A DNA stretch of 64,000 nucleotides from Saccharothrix longispora (GCF_030852425.1 NZ_NSDM01000011.1:248001-312000); one strand, 5' to 3'. Counted from the stretch's first letter, positions 8,532 through 17,810 are shown. A program made the numbers and translations. Notes: a model not told the origin generated them from the sequence alone.

Positions 8532-11290
8532 CTGATCTCCTCCAGGTAGCCCAGGGCGAGCAGGTCCGCCACCGGGTAGGTCGTCCGGTAGCGGACGCCG
8601 CCACCGGGTTGTCCGAACCACTCGGCGGACAGCGTGAACCACACCGGCAGCACGCGGGTCACCCGGTAGCGGTGGTAGCCGGCCGAGGCGAGGGCGGGCG
8701 GCAGCGACCGCTCCGGGAACGGGGTGCCCAGCTCGGACAGCACCCGGCCCTCGGGACCGCCGAAGCGGTCCAGCTCCACGCCGGCGGCGAGCACGCCCGG
8801 TTGGCCGGCCTCGTACCCGCCCTCGGGGAACAGCTCGCCGGGCGGCCACGCGTACTCGGGCGGGTCCGCCCGGACCAGGAACCGGCGGTCCCACTCGCGT
8901 TCGTGCGCCCCGGCCTGCGGGTCGTAGCCGGCCAGCAGGTCCGGGTCCGGCTCCCCGCCGGGCGCGAGGACCAGGCGCGGGCGCAGGCAGGCGGGGACCG
9001 GGTCGGTGGACGGGGCGTCGTGCGCGTCGCCCGACAGGCGCGACCGGAGCCGGTCGCCGTGCACGAGGTCCACGCCGGGCTGCGCGGACGCGTCGACCAG
9101 GTGCCCGTCCGGGTGGTTCTGCGGCTCGAAGCGCAGGCCCGCGGCGAACGCCGCCTCACCGGACGGCGGGGGCAGCTGCCGCGCGGGCGCGGTGCGCGGG
9201 CGGGGGAGCATCCCGCCGGGGAACACGTGCGCGAGGAACAGCGCGGCCGCCTCGGTGGTCGGCTGCGCGGTGGACGCGGCCGGCACCTGCGGCGCGTCGT
9301 CCTCCTCGGCCTCCGGTTCGGCGGCCCGGCGGGGTGCGGGGAGCAGCGGTGACCGGTCGAGCACCGGGCCGCGCACCGGGATCGGCACGACGGCGAACGC
9401 GAGCGCCCCGTCGGCCACCGCGCCGGCGGCGGCGTCACCCGCGTTCGCCACGGCGGCGCGCAGGTCGTCCAGGTCGACGTCCCGATCGGGTTCGCGGTCG
9501 TCGCGGTCGTCGCGGACCGCGGTGGTCTCGCCCTGGGCGAGGCCGGTGGACCCCGCGGCCCCGGCCCCGGCGGACCCGGCGGCTTTGGCGGTCGCGTCGG
9601 GCTTGGCCGGCTGGCCCTGGTTCTGGCCCTGCGCCTGGTTCTGGCCCTGCGACTGGCCCTGGGCCTGCACCGGCCCCTGGGCGGAGGCGTGACCCGCCGG
9701 CGCCTGACCGGGCTGCCCTGGTTGACCGGCGCGGACATCGGACTTGGGCGCGGCCTGGGCGGGCTGTCCCTGGGGCTGCTGACCGGGGGTGGCCGTGCCG
9801 GGGTTCGCCGTCGGGGACTGGCCGACCGCAGCTGCCGCCGCACCGGCCGCCGGGGACGCGGTGGGCGCGCCGCCGGCGGGACCGCCGAACGCCGGTCCCT
9901 GCGGCGCGGCCTGGTTCGCGGCCGGGGCCGAGGGCTGCTGCGCGGGGGCGTGCGGGGTGTCCGCGTGCACCGCGGGTCGGTCCAGCACGGCGGCCGAGGA
10001 CTGGCTGACCGTGCCTTCGGCGCGGGTGACGACGTCCGCGACCGCGCCGGTGGCGCCGCCGACGACCTGGTTCACCGCATCGCCGATCCGACCCACCGGA
10101 CCGGGGCCGCCGCCCTGGCCGGGACCGTCGTGACCGCCCTGCCCGTGACCGCCCTGCCCCTGGCCACCGGAACCACCGTGACCACCGGAACCGCCGTGGC
10201 CGGGGCCGTTGTCGGGCCCGGGGCCGGGGGCGACCGCGCCCACGGTGCGGTCGACGCCGTCGCCGACACCGCGCACGACGTCACCGGTCCGGTCGAGCAC
10301 CGGGTCGACCACGGCCGCGACCGGCGGCGCGACCGCGCCGACGGTTTCCACGACGGGCTTCGCGACGGCGTCGACCGTGTCGACCAGCCCGTCCACGATC
10401 CCGCCGACGAGACCGGGCGAGTTCCCGCCGGGGAGCAGGCCGCCCAGCGGACCACCCCGGCCGCCGCCCTGGTCGCCGCCGGTCCCGGGACCGGCGGCCG
10501 GCGGCGCGCCCGCACCGGGCGCCTGGCCCTGTCCTTGGCCGTCCGCCGGGGAACCGCCGCCGAGCAGGTCGCCCAGCAGACCGCCGCCGAGCAGACCACC
10601 ACCCTGCTGGCCACCACCCTGCTGGCCACCACCCTGCTGGCCACCACCCTGCTGGCCACCACCCTGCTGGCCACCACCCTGCTGGGGGCCGCCGGGCGCA
10701 CCGGGCCCGTGCGGACCGGGAGCGCCGTCGGCCGGGCCGTGCACGCCGGGGTTGGTGTCGACCGGCGGCTGGTGGCCGACGATCGTCACGCCGCTGTCCA
10801 GCCGCACCGCACTGGCCAGCGCCTCGGTCAGGTGGGCGACGTTGAGCGCCGCACCGCGCACGGCGGTGTCCAGTCCGAGCAGCGCCGAGGGGTTGCCCGC
10901 GTCGGCCGCCTGCTGCGCCGCGTCGCTGTTCTTGGCGAGGTTCACCAGCTCGCGCACCAGCTCGACCTTGGCCGCGCCGATCTGCTCGGCCGCGTGGTCC
11001 AACCGGTCGGCCGCGGCGGTGCAGCCGCGCAGCACGGTGTTCAGCGTGCCGTCGGGCGCGGTGAACGCGTTCCAGTGCCCGCGCGCCGCCTCGCCGGCCG
11101 CGCCGGACATCGCGGCGAGCGCCGTGCCCGCCGACCCGTCGGCCTCGCCGGCGAGCGTCGTCAGCCGGTCGCCCGCCTCCCGCCACGCGACGGCGGACGA
11201 GCGCAGCGCGTCCTCGTCGGCCTGCGGCCAGACCACACCGGCCTTCGCCGCCACCTCGGCCAGTTCGGCCGGCAGCTCGATCCCCATCAC
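8528..11290 (-). CDS. TNT-domain NAD(P)-glycohydrolase toxin with WXG-like N-terminus
   Basis: 920 aa. The N-terminal ~165 residues are helical and resemble WXG100/PPE-type secretion domains (R-G-H-W-N-A-F). A low-complexity Gly/Gln/Pro linker of several hundred residues follows, including a G-G-G-Q-Q pentapeptide repeat. The C-terminal ~120 residues match the tuberculosis necrotizing toxin fold: L-D-R-F-G-G, G-T-P-F-P-E-R-S-L-P-P and W-F-G-Q-P-G-G-G, retaining the R, R and Q residues recalled as important in CpnT. It probably degrades NAD+ in rival or host cells after type VII-type export. Downstream of a WXG100 gene and coupled to the putative immunity gene. Confidence 0.85.
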   Translation of the reverse strand: MMGIELPAELAEVAAKAGVVWPQADEDALRSSAVAWREAGDRLTTLAGEADGSAGTALAAMSGAAGEAARGHWNAFTAPDGTLNTVLRGCTAAADRLDHAAEQIGAAKVELVRELVNLAKNSDAAQQAADAGNPSALLGLDTAVRGAALNVAHLTEALASAVRLDSGVTIVGHQPPVDTNPGVHGPADGAPGPHGPGAPGGPQQGGGQQGGGQQGGGQQGGGQQGGGQQGGGLLGGGLLGDLLGGGSPADGQGQGQAPGAGAPPAAGPGTGGDQGGGRGGPLGGLLPGGNSPGLVGGIVDGLVDTVDAVAKPVVETVGAVAPPVAAVVDPVLDRTGDVVRGVGDGVDRTVGAVAPGPGPDNGPGHGGSGGHGGSGGQGQGGHGQGGHDGPGQGGGPGPVGRIGDAVNQVVGGATGAVADVVTRAEGTVSQSSAAVLDRPAVHADTPHAPAQQPSAPAANQAAPQGPAFGGPAGGAPTASPAAGAAAAAVGQSPTANPGTATPGQQPQGQPAQAAPKSDVRAGQPGQPGQAPAGHASAQGPVQAQGQSQGQNQAQGQNQGQPAKPDATAKAAGSAGAGAAGSTGLAQGETTAVRDDRDDREPDRDVDLDDLRAAVANAGDAAAGAVADGALAFAVVPIPVRGPVLDRSPLLPAPRRAAEPEAEEDDAPQVPAASTAQPTTEAAALFLAHVFPGGMLPRPRTAPARQLPPPSGEAAFAAGLRFEPQNHPDGHLVDASAQPGVDLVHGDRLRSRLSGDAHDAPSTDPVPACLRPRLVLAPGGEPDPDLLAGYDPQAGAHEREWDRRFLVRADPPEYAWPPGELFPEGGYEAGQPGVLAAGVELDRFGGPEGRVLSELGTPFPERSLPPALASAGYHRYRVTRVLPVWFTLSAEWFGQPGGGVRYRTTYPVADLLALGYLEEIR
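10596..10685 (-). repeat. Six tandem 15-bp repeats in the toxin linker
   Basis: CCACCACCCTGCTGG is repeated six times without a break on the plus strand, encoding G-G-G-Q-Q pentapeptides in the toxin. The unit is a multiple of three, so slippage changes linker length without a frameshift. Confidence 0.9.
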
Positions 11291-11301
11291 GGCCCCCTGA
11301 G

Positions 11302-11610
11302 TCAGATCGCGCCGAGCGCGGTGCTGTTGCCGTCCTCGACCTCGCGGTAGGTGCGGGCCGTCCCGGCGAAGCGCTCCGCGACGCCGTCGAAGCCACCGCC
11401 CAGGCCGTTCAGCCCGGCGAGCACGTCACCGGCGGGCCGCACGTGGCCCGCCGCGAAGCTCTGCCCGATCGCGTCGTCGCCCCAGCAGGCGCCCAGCGAG
11501 TCGAGCGTCGCGCCGAGGTCGGCCGCGATCCTCCCGGCGCGCTCGGCGAACGCGCCGAAGTCCTGCGCCCCCCCGGTGAGGCGGGCGAGGTCGGTGCGGA
11601 ACCCGTTCAT
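11302..11610 (-). CDS. WXG100-like (ESAT-6/EsxE-type) secretion protein
   Basis: 102 aa, helical, with a central C-W-G-D-D-A-I-G-Q-S-F turn typical of actinobacterial WXG100 variants where W-G-D replaces W-x-G. It lies 11 bp upstream of the toxin gene and overlaps the YbaB-like gene by 4 bp. It probably pairs with the toxin N-terminus as an EsxE/EsxF-like export partner, as inferred from the cpnT locus. No ESX core gene is in the window. Confidence 0.7.
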   Translation of the reverse strand: MNGFRTDLARLTGGAQDFGAFAERAGRIAADLGATLDSLGACWGDDAIGQSFAAGHVRPAGDVLAGLNGLGGGFDGVAERFAGTARTYREVEDGNSTALGAI

Positions 11611-12113
11611 CTCGTTCTCCTCGGGGTGGCGCTCGGGGCGGCGACGGGCGGACCGCCCGCGACCGGGGTCGCGGCGTCCACGTCGAGCCAGTCGCGCTGC
11701 TCGAAGTCCTCGTCGTCGTCGACGACGGCGGGCCGGCGGGCGGGTTCGGGCGGTCGGATCTCCTCCGGGCGCAGGTCCGCGGTGCCGCGCACCAGCGCCT
11801 CCGGGTCGGTGCCGGCGGGCAGCACGGGGCCCAACGCCTGGTAGGTGCGCTCCGCGGCCTTGACCGCGGCCTCCGCGGCGGTGCGCAGGATGAGCCGGGC
11901 CAGCTGCGCGGGGCGCATCCGGTAGGCGTGGTCGGCCAGCTCCAGGTCGGTGAGCGTGCCCTGCGCGTCGACGACGGCGGTCACCGAGCCGTCCGGGCTG
12001 GTCGCGGCGCCCGACACCTTCGCCAGGTCGCGCTGCACGGACGCCAGCTGGTCGCGGCTGCGCCGGTAGTCGGCCAGCAGCTCGTCCACCTGGGCGCGGT
12101 GATCGGTCGTCAC
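11607..12113 (-). CDS. YbaB/EbfC-like DNA-binding family protein
   Basis: 168 aa from the GTG at 12113, chosen because GGAGG lies 5 nt upstream; a GTG at 12119 overlaps that site. The N-terminal ~100 residues fit the YbaB/EbfC fold (helix, then V-T-A-V-V-D-A-Q-G-T-L-T-D-L-E-L strands, then L-A-R-L-I-L-R-T-A-A-E-A helix). YbaB-like genes commonly precede WXG100/toxin modules in actinomycetes; their role there is unknown. The C-terminus is a disordered acidic/Pro tail. First gene of the toxin operon. Confidence 0.65.
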   Translation of the reverse strand: MTTDHRAQVDELLADYRRSRDQLASVQRDLAKVSGAATSPDGSVTAVVDAQGTLTDLELADHAYRMRPAQLARLILRTAAEAAVKAAERTYQALGPVLPAGTDPEALVRGTADLRPEEIRPPEPARRPAVVDDDEDFEQRDWLDVDAATPVAGGPPVAAPSATPRRTR

Positions 12114-12213
12114 GGCCACCTCCGGTTCGAACCGTCGCCGGGCATGGTCGTCGGTCGCGCGTTGGACGTTGCGACCCCCACCCCGGTTCCGGTGCGCGCG
12201 GGAAAATCCGGCG

Positions 12214-13143
12214 CTACCCGCGCAGGGCCCTGACCACCCGCGACGGGCTGGGCCGGCCGAGCCGCTCCGCCATCCACGCGCTGGTGTCGGCGAGCTTGTC
12301 CAGGTCGACGCCGTGCGCCACGCCCAGGCCGTCGAGCATCCACACCAGGTCCTCGGTGGCGAGGTTGCCGGTGGCGGACTCCGCGTACGGGCAGCCGCCG
12401 AGGCCGCCCGCGGACGAGTCGACGGTCGTGACGCCCGCCTGGAGCGCGGCCAGCGTGTTCGCGAGCGCCTGCCCGTAGGTGTCGTGGAAGTGCACGGCCA
12501 GCCGCTCGACGCCGCCGAACGCGGCCAGCAGCGCCGTCACCTGACCCGGGGTGGCCACGCCGATCGTGTCGCCGAGCGAGAGCTGGTCGCAGCCCATGTC
12601 CAGCAGCCGCTTGCCGACGCCGACGACCTGGTCGCGGCCGACCGCGCCCTCCCACGGGTCGCCGAAGCACATCGACACGTAGCCGCGCACCGCGAGCCCT
12701 TCGGCCTTGGCGCGCGCGACGACCGGGTCGAACATGGCGAACTGCTCGTCGAGCGACCGGTTGAGGTTGCGCCGCGCGAACGTCCCGGTGGCGCTGGCGA
12801 AGATCGCGACGTGCCGGACGCCCGCCGCCAGCGCGCGTTCCAGGCCGCGCTCGTTGGGCACCAGCACGGGGTAGTCGACGCCGTCCCGCCGGTCGAGGCC
12901 GGCCAGCAGCTCCTCGGCGTCGGCCAGTTGCGGCACCCACTTCGGGTGGACGAAGCTCGTCGCCTCCAGCACCGCGGCGCCCGCGTCGGCGAGCCGGTCC
13001 AGGAACTCGAGCTTGGTGGCGACCGGCACGACCGCGGACTCGTTCTGGAGGCCGTCGCGGGGACCCACCTCCCAGATCGTCACGCGGTCGGGGAGCCCTC
13101 CCCCGCCGACCGTCTCGGGCAGGCCGACCTCACGCGCGCCCAT
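12214..13143 (-). CDS. mvaB: Hydroxymethylglutaryl-CoA lyase
   Basis: 309 aa. It cleaves HMG-CoA to acetoacetate and acetyl-CoA in leucine degradation. The DRE-TIM motif E-V-G-P-R-D-G-L-Q-N-E is near the start, H-F-H-D-T-Y-G supplies metal ligands, and S-S-A-G-G-L-G-G-C-P-Y-A holds the signature Cys. Length is typical. It overlaps the upstream PH-domain gene by 14 bp and is probably the third gene of a birA-led operon. Confidence 0.9.
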   Translation of the reverse strand: MGAREVGLPETVGGGGLPDRVTIWEVGPRDGLQNESAVVPVATKLEFLDRLADAGAAVLEATSFVHPKWVPQLADAEELLAGLDRRDGVDYPVLVPNERGLERALAAGVRHVAIFASATGTFARRNLNRSLDEQFAMFDPVVARAKAEGLAVRGYVSMCFGDPWEGAVGRDQVVGVGKRLLDMGCDQLSLGDTIGVATPGQVTALLAAFGGVERLAVHFHDTYGQALANTLAALQAGVTTVDSSAGGLGGCPYAESATGNLATEDLVWMLDGLGVAHGVDLDKLADTSAWMAERLGRPSPSRVVRALRG

Positions 13144-13660
13144 CGATGACCCCGTCCTCCGGCTGGTAGTCGTCTTCCGGGTTGTCGTTGATCTCCCGCT
13201 GGAGCAGCGAGTTCACCGTCTCCACGTCGGGGATGTCGTCGAGTTCGAGCGGCTGGTCCGACGCCGAGTCGATCACCAGCGTGCCGCAGCGCAGCAGGCG
13301 GTCGGTCACCCCCTGCTCGAACCGGACGCTGTCGATGCGCCGCAGCGGCAGGTCCAGGCTCACCCGCCGCACCACGCCCATGCGCCACATGACGCGTTCC
13401 GTGGTGATGACGAGGTGCGTGGTGCGCCAGCGCAGCACCGGGGCGAGCACGAGCCACCCGACCAGCAGGGCGGCGACGGCGGCCAGCACGAGCCACGCGG
13501 TCGACGCCCAGGTCAGGTCGGCGGCCAGCACCGCGAGCCAGGTCCCGCCGGCGAGCACCGCGACCAGCACGGCCACCGGGACCACCAGCGCCTTCCAGTG
13601 CGGGTGCTTGTGGATCACGACGTGCTCGCTCGGGCTGAGCAGGTCGTCCGGGTAGGCCAC
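13130..13660 (-). CDS. PH-domain (bPH_2) membrane protein
   Basis: 176 aa, GTG start with an AAGGGGA ribosome-binding site. Two adjacent hydrophobic helices occupy about 30-75, then a bacterial PH domain with D-S-V-R-F-E-Q-G and G-T-L-V-I-D-S-A-S. A similar protein follows birA in mycobacteria (Rv3278c, recalled). Function unknown; a membrane-associated scaffold is plausible. Lies between birA and mvaB on the same strand. Confidence 0.75.
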   Translation of the reverse strand: MAYPDDLLSPSEHVVIHKHPHWKALVVPVAVLVAVLAGGTWLAVLAADLTWASTAWLVLAAVAALLVGWLVLAPVLRWRTTHLVITTERVMWRMGVVRRVSLDLPLRRIDSVRFEQGVTDRLLRCGTLVIDSASDQPLELDDIPDVETVNSLLQREINDNPEDDYQPEDGVIDGRA

Positions 13661-13690
13661 GGCGGTCCCCTTCGGTGGGTGTGCTGGGCC

Positions 13691-14497
13691 TCACCGTACT
13701 CGCAGGTGCACCACGTCCCCGGCGGAAACGGAGTGGTCCGCGCCTCGTTCGTCGCGCACCACGAGCGTGCCGTCGGGCTCCAGCCGGCGCGCCGTGCCGA
13801 GCAGCAGCCCGTCCCGGGCCAGTTCGACCCGCACGGGGCTGCCGAGCGTGCCGCAGTGCCGCTCGTACTCGGCGCGCAGCCCCGGGTCGTCGCCGCCGGC
13901 GCGGCGCCACCGCTCCTCCAGGTCGGCCAGTTCGCCGAGCAGCGCGACCGCGACGGCCGTGCGGTCCAGCGGGCCCGCGTGGGTCTCCAGGCCGGTGGGC
14001 CGCAGGCCGCCCGCGCCGGGCTCCACGTCGTCGGGCGGCTCGGCGACGTTCAGCCCGATGCCGACGACCACGGCCGGGCCCGCGGTGCCCTCGGCCAGCA
14101 CCCCGGCGGCCTTGGCCCCGTCGACCAGCAGGTCGTTCGGCCACTTCAGGGTTGCGGTGACCCCGAACCCGCGCGCGGTGCGCACCAGGGCGAGGCCGGC
14201 GAGCAGCGTCAGCCACGGCAGCCGCGCGGGCGGCACGCCGTCCGGCCGGAACAGCGCGCTCACGTAGAGGCCGCCGGTGGGCGACGCCCAGGACCGCCCG
14301 CGCCTGCCCTGGCCCGCGGTCTGCCGCCCGGCGACGAGCGCGGTGCGGTCGGGCGCGCCCCCGGCGGCGGCTTCGCGCAGGTCGGCGTTGGTGGAGCCGG
14401 TGCTCTCCACGACGTGGATCGCGGCGTAGCGGCCGAGCAGCTCGCGGCGGAGGACGGCGACGTCCACCGGGACGTCCGGGGTGGGGTGCGAGGTCAC
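13691..14497 (-). CDS. birA: Biotin--[acetyl-CoA carboxylase] ligase
   Basis: 268 aa. It attaches biotin to the carrier Lys of acyl-CoA carboxylase. Motifs: E-S-T-G-S-T-N, G-R-Q-T-A-G-Q-G-R-R-G-R-S-W (biotinyl-AMP loop), K-W-P-N-D-L-L and G-I-G-L-N. There is no N-terminal DNA-binding domain, so it is ligase only. The leaderless promoter has TACGCT at 14504-14509 on the minus strand, 6 nt before the GTG. Divergent from accD5; its target, the AccA3 biotin domain, is 6 kb away. Confidence 0.9.
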   Translation of the reverse strand: MTSHPTPDVPVDVAVLRRELLGRYAAIHVVESTGSTNADLREAAAGGAPDRTALVAGRQTAGQGRRGRSWASPTGGLYVSALFRPDGVPPARLPWLTLLAGLALVRTARGFGVTATLKWPNDLLVDGAKAAGVLAEGTAGPAVVVGIGLNVAEPPDDVEPGAGGLRPTGLETHAGPLDRTAVAVALLGELADLEERWRRAGGDDPGLRAEYERHCGTLGSPVRVELARDGLLLGTARRLEPDGTLVVRDERGADHSVSAGDVVHLRVR

Positions 14498-14673
14498 CGG
14501 CGAAGCGTAGGAGCGACCCGTCCCGCCCGCTGTGTCGGAGCGGTGTGGACGGCGGGCCGGGCCGCCCGCGACAAGCCTGCAACCTCCAGCGTGCTGGAGG
14601 TCAACCGGAACGATCGTGACGTGGGCAACTGCGTCCGCCCCGCCTTGGACCGGCCTCGCTAAGCTGCCCGGTC

Positions 14674-16305
14674 ATGAGCAGTGCGACCGCCCCCATCGGC
14701 GAGGAGCCGGACGTCCACACCACGGCCGGCAAGCTGGCCGACCTGTACCGGCGCAACGAGGAGGCCGTGCACGCCGGCTCGGCGCGCGCGGTCGAGAAGC
14801 AGCACGCCAAGGGCAAGAAGACCGCCCGCGAACGCATCGAACTGCTGCTCGACCCGGGTTCGTTCGTCGAGCTGGACGAGCTGGCCAGGCACCGCTCCAC
14901 CAACTTCGGCCAGGACGGGAACCGCCCGTACGGCGACGGCGTGGTGACCGGCTACGGCACCGTCGACGGCCGCCCGGTGTGCGTGTTCAGCCAGGACGTC
15001 ACGGTCTTCGGCGGCTCGCTCGGCGAGGTGTACGGCGAGAAGATCGTCAAGGTCATGGACCTGGCGATCAAGACCGGCCGGCCGATCATCGGCATCAACG
15101 AGGGCGGCGGCGCGCGCATCCAGGAGGGCGTCGTCTCGCTGGGCCTCTACGGCGAGATCTTCCGCCGCAACGTGGCCGCGTCCGGCGTCGTCCCGCAGAT
15201 CTCGCTGATCATGGGCGCGAACGCGGGCGGGCACGTGTACTCCCCCGCGCTGACCGACTTCGTGGTGATGGTCGACAAGACCTCGCACATGTTCATCACC
15301 GGCCCGGACGTGATCAAGACCGTCACCGGCGAGGACGTGGGCTTCGAGGACCTGGGTGGCGGTCGCACGCACAACACGAAGTCGGGCAACGCGCACTACC
15401 TCGGCGGGGACGAGGAGGACGCCATCTCCTACGTCAAGGAGCTGCTGTCCTACCTGCCCGCCAACAACATGTCCGAGCCGCCGGTGTTCGACACGCCGGA
15501 CGACCTCGTGCACGGCTCGATCCAGGACTCGGTCACCGAGTCCGACCGCGAGCTGGACGTGCTCATCCCGGACTCCGCGAACCAGCCCTACGACATGCAC
15601 GAGGTCATCACCCGCGTGCTGGACGAGGGCGAGTTCCTGGAGGTCCAGCCGCTGTTCGCGCCGAACATCCTGATCGGCTTCGGCCGGGTGGACGGTCACT
15701 CGGTCGGCGTCGTCGCCAACCAGCCCACCCAGTTCGCGGGCTGCCTCGACATCGACGCCTCGGAGAAGGCCGCGCGGTTCGTGCGCACGTGCGACGCGTT
15801 CAACATCCCGGTGCTGACGTTCGTGGACGTGCCCGGCTTCCTGCCCGGCACCGACCAGGAGTGGAACGGCATCATCCGGCGCGGCGCGAAGCTGATCTAC
15901 GCCTACGCCGAGGCCACCGTGCCGCTGGTCACCGTGATCACCCGCAAGGCGTACGGCGGCGCGTACGACGTGATGGGCTCGAAGCACCTGGGCGCCGACG
16001 TCAACCTGGCGTGGCCGACGGCGCAGATCGCGGTCATGGGCGCGCAGGGCGCGGCGAACATCGTGCACCGCAAGACGCTGGCGGCGGCGGTCGGCAAGGG
16101 CGAGGACGTGGACGCGCTCCGCGCCCGCTTGCAGCAGGAGTACGAGGACACCCTGTGCAACCCGTACGTGGCGGCGGAGCGCGGGTACGTGGACGCGGTG
16201 ATCCCGCCGTCCTACACGCGGGCGCACGTGGCGCGGGCGCTGGCGGTGCTGCGCGACAAGCGCGAGGTGCTGCCGCCCAAGAAGCACGGGAACATCCCGC
16301 TGTGA
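14674..16305 (+). CDS. accD5: Acyl/propionyl-CoA carboxylase beta (carboxyltransferase) subunit
   Basis: 543 aa, the usual PccB/AccD5 length. It transfers CO2 from biotin to acyl-CoA, mainly propionyl-CoA, giving methylmalonyl-CoA. The crotonase-type N and C halves contain G-G-G-A-R-I-Q-E-G and G-G-A-Y-D-V-M; the Asp in the latter is, from memory, the position that favours propionyl-CoA. TAAGCT at 14660-14665 lies 8 nt before the ATG. It overlaps accE by 4 bp. Order birA, accD5, accE5, maf matches mycobacteria, and mutAB in the same window would use its product. Confidence 0.93.
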   Translation: MSSATAPIGEEPDVHTTAGKLADLYRRNEEAVHAGSARAVEKQHAKGKKTARERIELLLDPGSFVELDELARHRSTNFGQDGNRPYGDGVVTGYGTVDGRPVCVFSQDVTVFGGSLGEVYGEKIVKVMDLAIKTGRPIIGINEGGGARIQEGVVSLGLYGEIFRRNVAASGVVPQISLIMGANAGGHVYSPALTDFVVMVDKTSHMFITGPDVIKTVTGEDVGFEDLGGGRTHNTKSGNAHYLGGDEEDAISYVKELLSYLPANNMSEPPVFDTPDDLVHGSIQDSVTESDRELDVLIPDSANQPYDMHEVITRVLDEGEFLEVQPLFAPNILIGFGRVDGHSVGVVANQPTQFAGCLDIDASEKAARFVRTCDAFNIPVLTFVDVPGFLPGTDQEWNGIIRRGAKLIYAYAEATVPLVTVITRKAYGGAYDVMGSKHLGADVNLAWPTAQIAVMGAQGAANIVHRKTLAAAVGKGEDVDALRARLQQEYEDTLCNPYVAAERGYVDAVIPPSYTRAHVARALAVLRDKREVLPPKKHGNIPL

Positions 16306-16514
16306 GCGGCGGGCCGCACCTCCGGGTGGTGCGCGGGAACCCGGACGACGTGGAACTGGCCGTCGTGACCGCCGTCGTGGCGGGCCTGGCGGCGTCGGGC
16401 GGGTCGGCGCCCGAGCGATCCCGCCCCTCGACCTGGGCGGACCCCTCCCGGCTGGTCCGCCGACCGCTGCCGCACGGCCCGGGCGCGTGGCGCGCGTCCG
16501 GGCTGCCGGGCTGA
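16302..16514 (+). CDS. accE5: Acyl-CoA carboxylase epsilon subunit
   Basis: 70 aa, with a GTG start overlapping the accD5 stop. The N-terminus [20 protein letters not shown] is the conserved helix of actinobacterial AccE proteins, which stabilise the AccA3-AccD5 complex. The C-terminal W-x-x-P ... G-A-W-R-A-S-G-L-P tail is also typical. Confidence 0.85.
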   Translation: MSGGPHLRVVRGNPDDVELAVVTAVVAGLAASGGSAPERSRPSTWADPSRLVRRPLPHGPGAWRASGLPG

Positions 16515-16542
16515 CCCCGCGGGTCGACGGCCGTCGGGCCGG

Positions 16543-16986
16543 CTAGCAGTCGACCCGACGGCTGTTGACCCGCACACCGGTGTCCCCCAGCACGGACACC
16601 TCGCGGCAGCGCACGCCGTCGGGGACGTGCAGGCGCACCCGCATCCACATGGCGTCCGCCCCGATCCGCGCGGCCAGCACCTCGACCTCCTCGTCGGCGA
16701 CCGCGTCGGGCACCGCGTCGAGCCGCCCGATCGCCCGCGCGGTGGCCGTGACCTGGTCCATCACCCGCCACTCGACCCGGTCGCTGCCGTTCGCGAAGGG
16801 CCAGAACGGCACCCCGTACCCGACCGGGTCACTGGACACGACCGGAACCGCCAACCCCGCCACGATGAGCGCGGACACCAGCGGGAACAACCACCGCCGC
16901 CTCCTCCGCCCCCGTTCGGTCCGGCGCACCACCAGAGCCCAACGCTGCACCTCACCGAGGGTGGCCGACGCCGTCGCGGCGCGCAT
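16543..16986 (-). CDS. Membrane-anchored protein of unknown function
   Basis: 147 aa. A basic Arg patch (residues about 24-36) precedes one membrane helix (about 37-55); the rest should be extracytoplasmic, with a Cys pair near the C-terminus (R-C-R-E and V-D-C) that could form a disulfide. I do not recognise the family. The ATG at 16986 has a TAGAAC box just upstream and is divergent from maf. The 28-bp junction with accE5 has no clear terminator. Confidence 0.6.
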   Translation of the reverse strand: MRAATASATLGEVQRWALVVRRTERGRRRRRWLFPLVSALIVAGLAVPVVSSDPVGYGVPFWPFANGSDRVEWRVMDQVTATARAIGRLDAVPDAVADEEVEVLAARIGADAMWMRVRLHVPDGVRCREVSVLGDTGVRVNSRRVDC

Positions 16987-17068
16987 CGGTAGTTCTACGC
17001 AGCGCCGGTCCACGCGGCGCCGTGGCACCGCTCGGGCGCGCGGTCCGGCGCGCCCTAGGCTGCACGCC

Positions 17069-17677
17069 GTGCGCTTCGTCCTCGCCTCGCAGTCCCCCGC
17101 CCGCCTCGCCGTCCTCCGCGCCGCCGGGGTCGAGCCCGTCGTCCGGGTCTCCGGCGTCGACGAGGACGCGATCGCCGCGTCGTTGGTCGACCCCACCCCC
17201 GACGACCTCGTCACGACCCTGGCGCTGGCCAAGGCCGAGGCCATCGCGAGCGGGTCGAGCGGGGACGAGGTCGTGGTGGGCTGCGACTCGATGCTGCTCA
17301 CCTCCGACGGCGAGGTGCACGGCAAGCCCCGCACGGTGGACGTGGCGCGCGAGCGCTGGAAGCGGATGGCGGGCACCTCGGGCACGCTGCTCACCGGCCA
17401 CGCCGTGCTCCGGCTGCGCGACGGCGCCGAGGTCGGCCGGGCCGTCGGCCACGAGGCGACGCTCGTCCGGTTCGGCCGGCCGGCCGAGGACGAACTGGAA
17501 GCGTACCTGGCCACCGGCGAGCCGCTGAACGTGGCGGGCGCGTTCACCCTCGACGGCCTGGGCGGCTGGTTCGTGGACGGCATCGACGGCGACCCGTCCA
17601 GCGTGATCGGCATCAGCCTCCCGCTCACGAGGCGGCTGCTGCGTCAAGTCGGCGTCGCGGTGTCCGACATCTGGTAG
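17069..17677 (+). CDS. maf: Maf-like nucleotide pyrophosphatase
   Basis: 202 aa. It hydrolyses non-canonical nucleoside triphosphates. Motifs: L-A-S-Q-S-P-A-R near the start, V-V-G-C-D-S-M-L, G-K-P and E-P-L-N-V-A-G-A-F. The start is set by TAGGCT (17056-17061) followed 7 nt later by GTG; the frame is open further upstream but antisense to the divergent gene. Located downstream of accE5 as in mycobacteria. Confidence 0.88.
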   Translation: MRFVLASQSPARLAVLRAAGVEPVVRVSGVDEDAIAASLVDPTPDDLVTTLALAKAEAIASGSSGDEVVVGCDSMLLTSDGEVHGKPRTVDVARERWKRMAGTSGTLLTGHAVLRLRDGAEVGRAVGHEATLVRFGRPAEDELEAYLATGEPLNVAGAFTLDGLGGWFVDGIDGDPSSVIGISLPLTRRLLRQVGVAVSDIW

Positions 17678-17738
17678 CCGTTGTCACATTTCCCCCGGCC
17701 GGGGAAGCTCCGGACCAGGACCGGCGTTGGGGGAAGCG

Positions 17739-17810
17739 ATGAACGAACTGCTGACGCGCCGTCGTCACATCGACTACGGGCGCAGGACGACGGCGAGCTG
17801 TCGGGGCTGA
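17739..17810 (+). CDS. Putative regulatory leader peptide upstream of the DAACS symporter
   Basis: 23 codons: M-N-E-L-L-T-R-R-R-H-I-D-Y-G-R-R-T-T-A-S (then C-R-G). A GGGGGAAG ribosome-binding site lies 5 nt before the ATG. The T-R-R-R-H-I-D-x-x-R ... C pattern matches small 'putative leader peptides' seen in streptomycetes and other actinomycetes ahead of sulfur/cysteine genes. The stop codon lies in the loop of a small hairpin (17802-17817). Ribosome behaviour at the Cys codon could control the downstream symporter (inference). Confidence 0.6.
   Translation: MNELLTRRRHIDYGRRTTASCRG

Noticed and set aside
9689-11350. Plus-strand ORF of 553 codons opposite the TNT toxin
   Set aside because: Low-complexity shadow produced by the toxin's repetitive linker.
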